Shown here piece by piece: positions 54,182 through 62,015 of a stretch of 64,000 nucleotides of DNA. Where the stretch lies: the NCBI GenBank assembly GCA_963785155.1, contig CAWAUB010000004.1:620001-684000 (forward strand), in the 5' to 3' direction. Numbering within the stretch: position 1 is the first letter of the stretch; every line of letters begins with the position of its first letter. Under the pieces are notes generated by a model. The model was not told the DNA's origin, did not search any database, and worked only from the letters and a program-made list of their open reading frames with translations. The stretch is from DASUSH01 sp963785155. GTDB taxonomy: Bacteria > Actinomycetota > Thermoleophilia > Solirubrobacterales > 70-9. The translations under genes and the position numbers were made by a program.

Positions 54182-57019
54182 ATGATCGAGGGACCAAGGG
54201 GGGTCTTGCTCGAACGTGAGGTCGAGCTCGCGCATCTGTGCGCCGCGGTCGAGACCGTTGCCGAGGGAAGTGGCGAGATCGTCCTGATCGAGGGACCGGC
54301 CGGAATCGGCAAGAGCGAGCTCCTGGCCGCCACCCGCGCCGCGGCCGGGGAGAGGGGCGTGCAGGTCCTTGCCGCACGCGGTGCCGAGCTCGAGCGCGAG
54401 TTCTCGCATGGGGTCGCTCGCCAGCTCTTCGAGCAGTCGCTGGCCACCGTTTCCACGGAGGATCGAGAGCAGCTTCTTGCCGGCCCCGCAAGACCCTGCC
54501 GCGGCTTGTTCGGAGCCGAGGCGGTGGACGGGGCCGCCGCCGATCCGTCCTTCGCGATCCTGCACGGGCTGTACTGGCTCACCGCCAACCTTGCCGAGTC
54601 CGGACCCATCCTTCTGGCGATCGACGACCTGCACTGGGCGGATCGGCCCTCGCTGCGCTTTCTCGAGTACCTCTCGGGCCGGCTCGAGGGTCTCGCGATC
54701 CTGCTCGTCGCCACATACCGGCCGGCGGAGCCCGGTGCCGAGACCCTCCCGCTCGCCTCGATCGGCGCCGGCGGGCCGGTGGATCGCATCGAGCCGGCCC
54801 CGCTGAGTGAGCGGGGATCGGCCGAGTTCGTCCGCCGTCAGCTCTCCGCCGAGGCCGACGCCACGTTCTGCCACGGTTGCCATTCCGCAAGCGGTGGCAA
54901 CCCGTTGCTGCTCCAGGAGCTGACCCGGGCGATCTCCGAGGCCGGTGTCGCCCCCAGCGAATGGCAGGCGGGGGCGATCCTCGAGCTCGGCTCGAGAGCG
55001 CTGTCGCGCACGGTGGAGCTGCGGCTGGGCCGCCTCGCGACCGAGGTCCGCCGTCTCGCCGAGGCGGCCGCCGTGCTCGGCGACGGCTCCGCGCCCATGG
55101 ACGTGGCGGCCCTGGCCGAGCTCGACGAGAAGCCGGCGTTCGACGCGATCGCCGTCCTCTACAGGCTCGAGATCCTCCGGCGCGAACCCGTGATCGAGTT
55201 CGTCCATCCACTGGTGCGGGCGGCTATCTATGACTGCCTCGATCCACATGAACGGGAGCGGGCGCATGCAGCCGCCGCGCAGTTGCTCGTCCAGCGCGGG
55301 GCGGCGCCGGAGCGGATCAGCGCGCACCTGTTGCTCGTCGCGCCCGCCGGCGACTCCACGGTCGTCGACGTGCTCCGTGATGCGGCCCGGAAGGCGCTCT
55401 CCTCGGGCGGCCCCGAGATCGCGAGCGAATACCTGCTGCGGGCACTGGCCGAGCCGGCGGCGGCAGGCGAGCGCGCGGAGATCCTCTTCGAACTCGGCGC
55501 GGCGGAGGCGCTGACCGCGACGAGCGCATCGACCGAGCACCTGGAAGAGGCGTTGCGCCTGGAGACGGAGCCCGGTAAACGGACCACGATCGCGACCCTC
55601 CTGGCCCGGGGCCTATTCCTCGACGGACGGCCCAGCCGCGCGGTCGAGGTCTGCAGGCAGGCGCTCGACGACCTTCCGGATGGTGATCGCGAGCAACGGG
55701 CGCGACTCGAATACGCGCTGATGATCACGGCGACCTTCGAGCCCGGGCTGGCAACTCTTGCCGAGAGCCTCGCCGGACGCGCGCGGGCGATGATCGGAGC
55801 CGAGGGCTTCGGGGCGAAGGCGCTGCTCGCGGTCGGGACTTACCACGACGCCGCGGGGGGCGCGGAGCCGGCCGAAGTGGTGATGGCAAGAGTCAAGGAA
55901 GCATTGAGCGGGGGCGTGTTGATGTCGGAGGAGCCGGAGGGCCTCGCCGTCCAGAGTGCCGCCGCCGTCGCCGCGATGTCCGACTCCGACCTGGCGCTCG
56001 AGGTCCACGCCGCCGGCCTCGAAGCGGCACTCCGGACCGGCGACGCGCTCGCTGTCGCGCAATCCAACACCGGGAGTTGCTTCGCCCACCTGATGCGCGG
56101 CGAGCTCCTCGACGCGATCGCCCACGGCGAGGAGTCGCTCGCGGCCCACACGGGGATTTCGACCGGGCTTGCCCTCCCGTACATCTGCGCGTTCCTCGGT
56201 GCAGCCCTGATCGAGCATGGCGACCTGCCCGCCGCCGAGCGGACCGTGGAGCAGGCCGGGGACCCAGACGGGATTCCCGGCGGACACGCCTATTGGTTGC
56301 TGAGCTCCCGCGCCCAGCTGCGCATCGCACGGGCCGACCTCCGAGAAGGCCTTGAGGAGACGATGGAATGCGGCCGCCGCTTCGAGGCCGTCGGAGGGCG
56401 CAATCCAGCGTTCATTCCGTGGCGTTCGAGGGCGGCGCTCTGCCTCACTCAGCTGGGAGAGGAACCCGGTCTTGCGCAGGAGCTCGTCGCCCAAGAGGTC
56501 GAGCTGGCCCGCGCTTGGGGAGTTCCTCGCGCGGTAGGCCTGGCGCTCAGGGCACAGGGGCTCGTCACCGGTGGCGAAGAGGGCCTGGAGATCCTCACCG
56601 AGGCCGTGGAGACTCTCGACGGATCGCCCGCCAGGCTCGAGCTGGGGCGCGCCCTGACCGACCTGGGGGCCGCGTTGCGCCGGGCGAACATGCGCCGCGA
56701 TGCTCGGGCGAGGCTGCGTCGTGGCATGGACCTCGCCCACGCCTGCGCCGCGACTCCATTGCGCGAACGAGCGCGGCGCGAGCTGCGCGCGGCCGGGGCC
56801 CGGCCGCGGCGCTTCCAGCTCACCGGCCCGGCATCGCTCACGCCGAGCGAGCGCCGGGTCGCCGAGATGGCCGCCGACGGCCTCACCAACCGCGAGATCG
56901 CCGAGCGCCTCTTCGTCACCCCGAAGACGGTCGAGGTGCACCTCTCGAGCAGCTATCGCAAGCTGGAGATCGACTCGCGGAGGGAGCTCTCCGCAGCGCT
57001 CGAGGCAACCACCGCCTAA
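54182..57019 (+). CDS. large LuxR-family ATP-binding (LAL) transcription regulator
   Basis: A 945-residue intact regulator. The N-terminal ATPase has Walker A EGPAGIGKSELL and Walker B ILLAIDDLHWADRPS. It has arginine-rich sensor segments, a long TPR-like helical region and a C-terminal HTH with LTPSERRVAEMAADGLTNREIAERLFVTPKTVEVHLSSSYRKL. An effector is probably sensed by the middle region. It is divergent from the secreted propeller/RTX pair, with a gap of 148 bases. Its paralogue at 33.9-36.9 kb has the same arrangement next to exported-protein genes. Confidence 0.93.
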   Translation: MIEGPRGVLLEREVELAHLCAAVETVAEGSGEIVLIEGPAGIGKSELLAATRAAAGERGVQVLAARGAELEREFSHGVARQLFEQSLATVSTEDREQLLAGPARPCRGLFGAEAVDGAAADPSFAILHGLYWLTANLAESGPILLAIDDLHWADRPSLRFLEYLSGRLEGLAILLVATYRPAEPGAETLPLASIGAGGPVDRIEPAPLSERGSAEFVRRQLSAEADATFCHGCHSASGGNPLLLQELTRAISEAGVAPSEWQAGAILELGSRALSRTVELRLGRLATEVRRLAEAAAVLGDGSAPMDVAALAELDEKPAFDAIAVLYRLEILRREPVIEFVHPLVRAAIYDCLDPHERERAHAAAAQLLVQRGAAPERISAHLLLVAPAGDSTVVDVLRDAARKALSSGGPEIASEYLLRALAEPAAAGERAEILFELGAAEALTATSASTEHLEEALRLETEPGKRTTIATLLARGLFLDGRPSRAVEVCRQALDDLPDGDREQRARLEYALMITATFEPGLATLAESLAGRARAMIGAEGFGAKALLAVGTYHDAAGGAEPAEVVMARVKEALSGGVLMSEEPEGLAVQSAAAVAAMSDSDLALEVHAAGLEAALRTGDALAVAQSNTGSCFAHLMRGELLDAIAHGEESLAAHTGISTGLALPYICAFLGAALIEHGDLPAAERTVEQAGDPDGIPGGHAYWLLSSRAQLRIARADLREGLEETMECGRRFEAVGGRNPAFIPWRSRAALCLTQLGEEPGLAQELVAQEVELARAWGVPRAVGLALRAQGLVTGGEEGLEILTEAVETLDGSPARLELGRALTDLGAALRRANMRRDARARLRRGMDLAHACAATPLRERARRELRAAGARPRRFQLTGPASLTPSERRVAEMAADGLTNREIAERLFVTPKTVEVHLSSSYRKLEIDSRRELSAALEATTA

Positions 57020-57038
57020 GCGGTGCGCGGGGCGCCCC

Positions 57039-57611
57039 TCAGGCGGCGTCGGCGAATCGCTGCGGGGGAGCCGCGAGGACGAGTCGTGCCTTCACCTCGG
57101 CGACAAGATCGGCCGGGATCCCCGGGACCTCGTCGAGCTCGTCGAGCGACTCGAGGCCGCCGCGCTGGTCGCGCCGGGCGATCACCCTGAGCGCTTGGGT
57201 CCGCGAGAGGCCGAGCGCGATCAGGTCGTCCGCGCGCGCGCTGGCCAGGTCGACGGATTCACCGGCCCGTGCATGGGCGGGGCGGACGATCGGGGTGACG
57301 GTCGCGACCGGCGCGGCCTCGACCCGCTTCTCGGCCTCGGCCACCAGCTGCTCCGCCTTCGCCTCGGCTTCGCGAATGAGCGCATCGGCGGTGGCGCCGG
57401 CCAGCTCGAGGTCGCGCCGGATCATCTCGGCACGCACCTCGTCGCCCCCGCCGGATTCGAGCCAGTCGGCGAGCCTGTCGAGGAAGCGCTCGACCGCCCG
57501 CTTGTCGTAGCCGCCACGCCGCGAGATGGGAAACGAGGCGCTGCGGATGCGCGCGATGCTGTCCGGGTCGGTCTCCGAGCGAGGCCGAAGCTCGTCCATC
57601 TGGCGCGCCAC
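57039..57611 (-). CDS. DivIVA-domain protein fused to a helix-hairpin-helix domain
   Basis: A 190-residue protein. Residues about 18-60 are a DivIVA-type start (IRSASFPISRRGGYDKRAVERFLDRL), which recognises curved membrane. A coiled coil follows to about 100. Residues about 120-180 (SARADDLIALGLSRTQALRVIARRD, then LDELDEVPGIPADLVAEVKARL) form a ComEA-like helix-hairpin-helix domain that binds DNA or RNA. I know of no standard protein with this fusion. It could tether DNA to the pole or septum. The GTG start is 20 bases after the next minus-strand gene's stop. Confidence 0.85.
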   Translation of the reverse strand: MARQMDELRPRSETDPDSIARIRSASFPISRRGGYDKRAVERFLDRLADWLESGGGDEVRAEMIRRDLELAGATADALIREAEAKAEQLVAEAEKRVEAAPVATVTPIVRPAHARAGESVDLASARADDLIALGLSRTQALRVIARRDQRGGLESLDELDEVPGIPADLVAEVKARLVLAAPPQRFADAA

Positions 57612-57631
57612 CGTAAGGCGGCCGCCAGACG

Positions 57632-58306
57632 TTACTCCTGCAAATCCGCCTTTTCAGGCTCTTCGGCGGCCTCGGGCTCGTCGTAGAGGCTCTCCGCCGC
57701 AACCTCGCGAAGTCGCTTGTCCCAGAGGTGGATCTTCATGAAGAGGTCGTCGCCGAACCCGGTGACCGCGTCGACCGCGATCAGGGTGAAGCGGCCTTCC
57801 TCGACCGCGGTCTGGTCGAGGACCTCGCCCTCGAGCTCGGCCGTGGCCGCAAAGGCCCCACGGACGAGCGGCACGCCCCAGACCAGGGTGACGTCGCCGC
57901 CGCGGCCGGCGTCGGCCTTCCACTGCCCGATCACGTCGTCGTTCAGGTCGATCTTCCAGCCAGGGTTGTCCTCCACGGTGACGTCGGTGAAGTCGGCGGT
58001 CGCGTGCAGGTCCTCCGGCTCGCCGTCGTCATTGCGGCGGTAGGACACGTGCCCGAAGTATTCGATCGCATCGCCGGCCTCGTTCGTCGTTCTGGAGGTC
58101 GCCGGCACGTAGACACGGCCGCCCCAGGCTCGCTCCGGGAACCAGCGGACGGCCTCCTTGTCGAGCGGCGCGCCCGCCTCCTCGGCGAGGGCCTGGCAGC
58201 GATCCTCGAGCGCCTCGAGCAACCGCTCCTCGTAGCGGCCGTGCGGCAGCGGCTCCTGGGAGCTGTCGGCGACGAAGCGGGGAAAGGGCTTTGAGGTGGG
58301 CGGCAC
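57632..58306 (-). CDS. conserved hypothetical protein (224 aa)
   Basis: Not assigned. A soluble, acidic protein with YVPATSRT, WKIDLNDDVIGQWKADAGRGGDVTLVWG and TLIAVDAVTGFGDDLFMKIHLWDKR segments, strand-rich in the middle and with a Glu/Ala-rich C-terminal tail. It lies upstream of the DivIVA-HhH gene on the same strand. The GTG start is nine bases after minus-strand TAGTCT. Confidence 0.7.
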   Translation of the reverse strand: MPPTSKPFPRFVADSSQEPLPHGRYEERLLEALEDRCQALAEEAGAPLDKEAVRWFPERAWGGRVYVPATSRTTNEAGDAIEYFGHVSYRRNDDGEPEDLHATADFTDVTVEDNPGWKIDLNDDVIGQWKADAGRGGDVTLVWGVPLVRGAFAATAELEGEVLDQTAVEEGRFTLIAVDAVTGFGDDLFMKIHLWDKRLREVAAESLYDEPEAAEEPEKADLQE

Positions 58307-58315
58307 GAGCAGGGC

Positions 58316-58325
58316 AGACTATCCC
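58316..58325. promoter_or_regulatory. overlapping divergent -10 elements (bidirectional promoter)
   Basis: Minus-strand TAGTCT (58321 down to 58316) is nine bases before a GTG. On the plus strand GACTAT or TATCCC (58317-58325) is four to seven bases before the ATG at 58330. The coding regions are 23 bases apart. Confidence 0.35.
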
Positions 58326-58329
58326 CGTG

Positions 58330-58818
58330 ATGGAAATCGCATACGTGAAGACAGGCGAATCACATGACCGGATCCACATCCGGCGTGACGACGACAGCGA
58401 GGCCGCGTGGCGCTGGAAAGCGGGCGGGCCGCCGCACGACCTCGTGCATCTGGTCGTCGAAGACGCACTCGGGCTGGAGCGAGGTTTCTGGGGCCTTGTG
58501 TCGCAGGGGGCCGATCCCGCCGCCGGCCTCGAAGGACCCGAGCTGATCCAGGCCGAGGCGGTCGTCAACTCGATCCAGCAGGGACTGGCGATGGAGCCGC
58601 GCTGGGGCGACCTCGAGTGCCTGCGCTGGGCAGCGACGTGGTGCGAGCAGGGCCGCGTCGAGCTACCCGCCGGCCTGGATGTCGAGCGCTACGGCGAGAT
58701 CCGGGCCGAGGCCGAGGAATGGGTCGCGCGCTACCAGGCACTCGGTTCCGGCGAGGCGCTGCACGTGAACTACCCGATGACCTCGCGCAGATCGGACGCG
58801 GCGCGCTCGGGGGGATAG
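58330..58818 (+). CDS. conserved hypothetical protein (162 aa)
   Basis: Not assigned. It begins MEIAYVKTGESHDRIHIRRDD, then a WRWKAGGPPHDLVHLVVEDALGLERGFWG segment, and ends in a basic helix. It looks like a small soluble alpha/beta protein. The ATG giving MEIAYV is chosen; a start 13 codons upstream lies inside the divergent gene. The C-terminus overlaps the convergent galT 3' end by 49 bases. Confidence 0.65.
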   Translation: MEIAYVKTGESHDRIHIRRDDDSEAAWRWKAGGPPHDLVHLVVEDALGLERGFWGLVSQGADPAAGLEGPELIQAEAVVNSIQQGLAMEPRWGDLECLRWAATWCEQGRVELPAGLDVERYGEIRAEAEEWVARYQALGSGEALHVNYPMTSRRSDAARSGG

Positions 58819-59992
58819 ACGTTGATCGGTGCCCCGGTGCCGAGCTCGAAGCCGGCGAGCACCGTCAGTCGCGGGACGATGTCGACGTGCCAGTGGAAGT
58901 GGTCGGCGCCGCGCGGTGCGGTGCGGACCCAGAGGTTGAACGGGGGCGGCCCGAAGAGCTTCGCCAGCGCGCCGATCGCCCGGCGGATCATCGCGGTGCC
59001 GACCTCGCCGTCCTGCTCGAAGCTCGGCGAGGACGCGCGCGGGACGACCCGCATCTCGAACGGAGAGCGCGACGCCCAGGGGCAGAGGAGGACGGCCTCG
59101 TCGTCGACCGCGACGACCCGTTCGCGGCGGCGGATCTCCTCGGTGACCACGTCGAGCAGGAGGTCGCCGCCCATCGTGCGCTCCCAGTAGGCCTTGATCC
59201 GCTCGCGCTCGCGGGCGATCTCCGCGGGAACGAAGCGGAGCGCGTAGAGCTGCGCGTGGGTGTGCTCGCGAGAGGCCCCGGCCTCGGGGCCCTCGTTGAC
59301 GATCAGGTGCAGGTAGGCGGACTCATCCGCGTAGGCGCGCATCCGCTCGCGCCAGAACGAGACCGCGGTGCCGAAGCGCTCCTCCGAGAGCTCCGACATC
59401 GAGACGACGTGCTCGGGAGCGTTGACGAGGACCTCGTGGGCTCCGTCCGCCGGGCCACTCGCGAAGAGGTCGGGCGCGTTCGAGCGGGTGGAGGCGCGGA
59501 GGGGGTCGATGGATGCGGAGAGGCCGGTTTCGAGGGGGCGGGCGCGGGCGACTTGGCCGCGCTGCCGCTGGCGACTGTGGGGTCGGACCCCCCGGTGGCG
59601 CCAGGTTCAGGCGCCGGCGACGGGAGCGGGTCAGACCCCGCGCCTCCTTGTTCGATCGTGAGTGGTGACTCGCCCAGCACCGGGTAGAGGTTCGGCATCG
59701 AGCGGGCCACCCAGCCGGGGCCGTCGGTCTCGCCGCCGGCCGGGCGGAAGGCCCAGGTCTCCGGTGGGGTTCGCTCCTCGCTTCCCTCGCAAAACGGGCA
59801 GCCCTCCAGGCCCTTCGGGGTCAGGTCGCGGGCCGCCTTCGCGAAGGCCTCGGGCCGCTCGGCGCGACCGGGGGCCAGGATCGCCCGCAGCCCCGTGAGC
59901 TGGTCGATCCGGATCTCGGGGTGGGTCAAATCAGACGAGTGCGCTCGCGCTACGCGCTCACGCTGGGCGGATCGGAGTGGCTCCGCCGCCAC
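58770..59992 (-). CDS. galT: galactose-1-phosphate uridylyltransferase, with insertion and one frame break
   Basis: Exchanges UMP between UDP-glucose and galactose-1-phosphate. The N-terminal frame has HPEIRIDQLTGLRAILAPGR, zinc Cys pair CPFCEGSEERTPPETWAF and PNLYPVL. The C-terminal frame has DLFASGPADGAHEV, NAPEHVVSMSEL, the active-site HFHWHVDIVPR and the LGTGAPIN segment. Between them lie about 60 residues of Pro/Ala/Ser-rich sequence not found in this family, in DNA that carries two palindromes of the GGGTC-N-GACCC type, and the frame changes once. The start may be GTG at 59992 (overlaps the SPFH gene) or TTG at 59929. Confidence 0.8.
59579..59638. repeat. paired GGGTC-N-GACCC palindromes inside galT
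   Basis: A perfect GGGGTC-G-GACCCC (59579-59591) and a GGGTC-A-GACCC (59628-59638) lie 36 bases apart. They share the core of the inverted repeat at 1838-1866 and are part of the foreign-looking, Pro/Ala-coding segment of galT. The paired arrangement resembles REP pairs. Confidence 0.6.
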
Positions 59993-60789
59993 CGTCCACC
60001 GGAACCGCCCTCGTCCGCCGGAGCGATCGAGGAGGGCGCGCCGGGCTGCAGGAACGGCTTCACCAGGTCGAGCGGGATCGGGAAGATGATCGTGGTGTTC
60101 TGGTTGACGCCCATCTCGAGCAGCGTCTGCAGGTAGCGCAGCTGCAGCGTCGCCGGGTTGCGGCTGATGATGTCGGCGGCCTCGGAGAGCTTCTGGGCGG
60201 CCTGGAACTCGCCGTCAGCGGCGATCACCTTGGCGCGCCGCTCGCGCTCGGCCTCAGCCTGCCGGGCGATCACGCGCTGCATGTCGGCCGGCAGCTCGAC
60301 GTCCTTGACCTCGACCGTCGAGACCTTGACGCCCCAGGGCTCGGTCTGCTCGTCGATGATCTGCTGGAGCTCGACGTTGAGCCGCTCGCGCTCGCCGAGC
60401 AGGGAGTCGAGCTCGACCTTGCCGAGCACCGAGCGCAACGTGGTCTGCGCGATCTGGGACGTCGCGAGCAGGAAGTTCTCGACCTCGGTGATCGCCCGGT
60501 TCGGGTCGATCACCTTGAAGTACGCGACCGCGTTCACCCGCACGGTCACGTTGTCCTTCGTGATCACCTCCTGCGGTGGGACGTTGAGAGTGATCGTCCG
60601 CAGGTCGACCCGGACCATCTGGTCGACGAACGGGATCAGCAGGATCAGGCCCGGTCCCTTCTGGGCGATCATCCGGCCGAGCCGGAAGATGACGCCGCGC
60701 TCGTACTCCCGCAGGATCCGCACCGACGCCGCGACGAGGATCAGCAGGAGGAGAACAACGACGGCGAGTATCGCTATGGCAACGCCCAT
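59950..60789 (-). CDS. SPFH/stomatin-family membrane protein
   Basis: A 279-residue protein. One N-terminal TM helix (about 3-25) leads to the SPFH core (REYERGVIFRLG, GPGLILLIPFVDQMVRVDLRT, PPQEVITKDNVTVRVNAV) and a coiled coil of stomatin type (about 180-235). Family members scaffold membrane microdomains. The NfeD gene starts ten bases upstream, the standard partner. The C-terminus is Ser/Gly-rich. The stop may overlap the galT start, depending on which start is used there. Confidence 0.93.
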   Translation of the reverse strand: MGVAIAILAVVVLLLLILVAASVRILREYERGVIFRLGRMIAQKGPGLILLIPFVDQMVRVDLRTITLNVPPQEVITKDNVTVRVNAVAYFKVIDPNRAITEVENFLLATSQIAQTTLRSVLGKVELDSLLGERERLNVELQQIIDEQTEPWGVKVSTVEVKDVELPADMQRVIARQAEAERERRAKVIAADGEFQAAQKLSEAADIISRNPATLQLRYLQTLLEMGVNQNTTIIFPIPLDLVKPFLQPGAPSSIAPADEGGSGGRWRRSHSDPPSVSA

Positions 60790-60799
60790 CGGTCCGACT

Positions 60800-61228
60800 C
60801 TACAGCGGCTCGACCAGCAAGGTCAGGCCGTCGACTTCCCGGACGCGAACTCGGGCGCCGACCGGCGCCGCCTCGACGCCGTCGTCGACGCGCGCACGCC
60901 ACAGCGCCCCCTGGATGTAGATCTGCCCCTCGGGCGCGAGCGCCACCCGGACGTCGCCCTCGTCGCCGATCAGCTCCTCCCAGCCGGTCATGACCCGCTC
61001 CTGCTTTTGCGCCTGCCAGACCTTGCGGCCGAAGGCGAGGCCGAGCGCGACGATCACGACGACGAGGAGGACGATCACCGCGACGGGGATGTCGAGCAGG
61101 ATGCCCCCCGCCACCATCGACCCGATCCCAAGGATCCCGACGAGGCCTCCGGTCGGCGCGAGTGCCTCGACGAAGAAGAGGACGACCGCCGTGCCGAGCA
61201 GGAGATAGCCGAGTACGTCGGAGTCCAT
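60800..61228 (-). CDS. NfeD-family protein (short form)
   Basis: A 142-residue protein with three TM helices (about 5-22, 27-45 and 48-66) and a C-terminal OB-fold domain (about 80-140, GDVRVALAPEGQIYIQGALWRA). It lacks the N-terminal serine-protease domain of long NfeD. It probably binds the SPFH protein encoded ten bases downstream. Confidence 0.92.
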   Translation of the reverse strand: MDSDVLGYLLLGTAVVLFFVEALAPTGGLVGILGIGSMVAGGILLDIPVAVIVLLVVVIVALGLAFGRKVWQAQKQERVMTGWEELIGDEGDVRVALAPEGQIYIQGALWRARVDDGVEAAPVGARVRVREVDGLTLLVEPL

Positions 61229-61248
61229 GTTTCTGATTATCCGCCTAT

Positions 61249-61857
61249 CTACCGCGCGTAGCGCTCGATGTCGGCCTCGAGGGCCGCTTCGTCCTGGTAG
61301 CCGCCGCGATGGACGTAGGCGATCTCGCCGTCTGAGCCGTAGAAGATCGTCGCGGGGAACTCGCGCTCCGCGTCGAGCGCCTTCGAGATCTCGAGGTCCG
61401 GGTCGCTGTAGCTCGGATAGGGCACCGGCAGCTCCTCGAGGAACGTCGCCGCCGCGTCGTCGGAGTCCTGGGCGTCGACGCCGAGGAACCCGATGCGCTT
61501 GCCCCGCTCGGCTGCCTGGCGCTGGAAGAACGGGAACTCCGCGCGGCAGGGGCCACACCACGAGGCCCACTTGTTGACGACGACGGGGTGGCCTTCGAGT
61601 CCGGCGATGCGCTCGTCGTACGCGGGCAGGCCGCCGGGCAGGATCTCGTTCGCCTGCGCGTAGAGCGCGGCGAGGGGCTCCGGAGCGCCGGCGAGCTCCT
61701 TCTCGTAGTCGGCTGCGGCGGACTCGGGGTTACCCGGACCCTGGGCCTGCTCGGAGTCGCCACAGGCCGCGAGCCCGGTGGCGAGGGCGAGGATCGCCGC
61801 TGCCTGCGCGATGCGATTCGACCGAATTCGCATGACGCCGATCATTTCCGCGCTCAC
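61249..61857 (-). CDS. TlpA-like thioredoxin-fold lipoprotein
   Basis: A 202-residue protein with a lipobox (LATGLAAC) and a thioredoxin fold holding the redox motif WASWCGPCRAEFPFF. The cis-Pro strand is FPATIFYG. It acts outside the membrane in disulphide reduction or cytochrome maturation. The GTG start at 61857 is seven bases after minus-strand TATTGT; an ATG eight codons later is an alternative. It heads the NfeD-SPFH-galT run. Confidence 0.9.
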   Translation of the reverse strand: MSAEMIGVMRIRSNRIAQAAAILALATGLAACGDSEQAQGPGNPESAAADYEKELAGAPEPLAALYAQANEILPGGLPAYDERIAGLEGHPVVVNKWASWCGPCRAEFPFFQRQAAERGKRIGFLGVDAQDSDDAAATFLEELPVPYPSYSDPDLEISKALDAEREFPATIFYGSDGEIAYVHRGGYQDEAALEADIERYAR

Positions 61858-61863
61858 TTTGCC

Positions 61864-61870
61864 TACAATA
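61864..61870. promoter_or_regulatory. overlapping divergent -10 elements (bidirectional promoter)
   Basis: Minus-strand TATTGT (61870 down to 61865) precedes the GTG of the TlpA-like gene by seven bases. Plus-strand TACAAT (61864-61869) faces the SF2 helicase gene, which would have a leader of about 140 bases. Confidence 0.5.
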
Positions 61871-61873
61871 AAG

Positions 61874-61898
61874 GCGGTCCAATCAACTCCTGGACCGC
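61874..61898 (+). promoter_or_regulatory. 8-bp stem-loop in the helicase leader
   Basis: GCGGTCCA and TGGACCGC (8-base arms, nine-base loop) lie right at the predicted transcript start. A second stem of seven pairs (61974-61992) precedes the ribosome-binding site GGAGG (62001-62006) of the helicase. Possible leader control or insulation; no riboswitch class is recognised. Confidence 0.4.
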
Positions 61899-62015
61899 GG
61901 GGACGTTCGAGTCGGCCGGCAGGTGGCCGACTTACTGGGAGCGATACCCCCCAACCATTCAGTACGTGCCCCCGCCCGCATTGCGTGCGGGCCGGGCGCG
62001 GGAGGAAAAGCCGAA

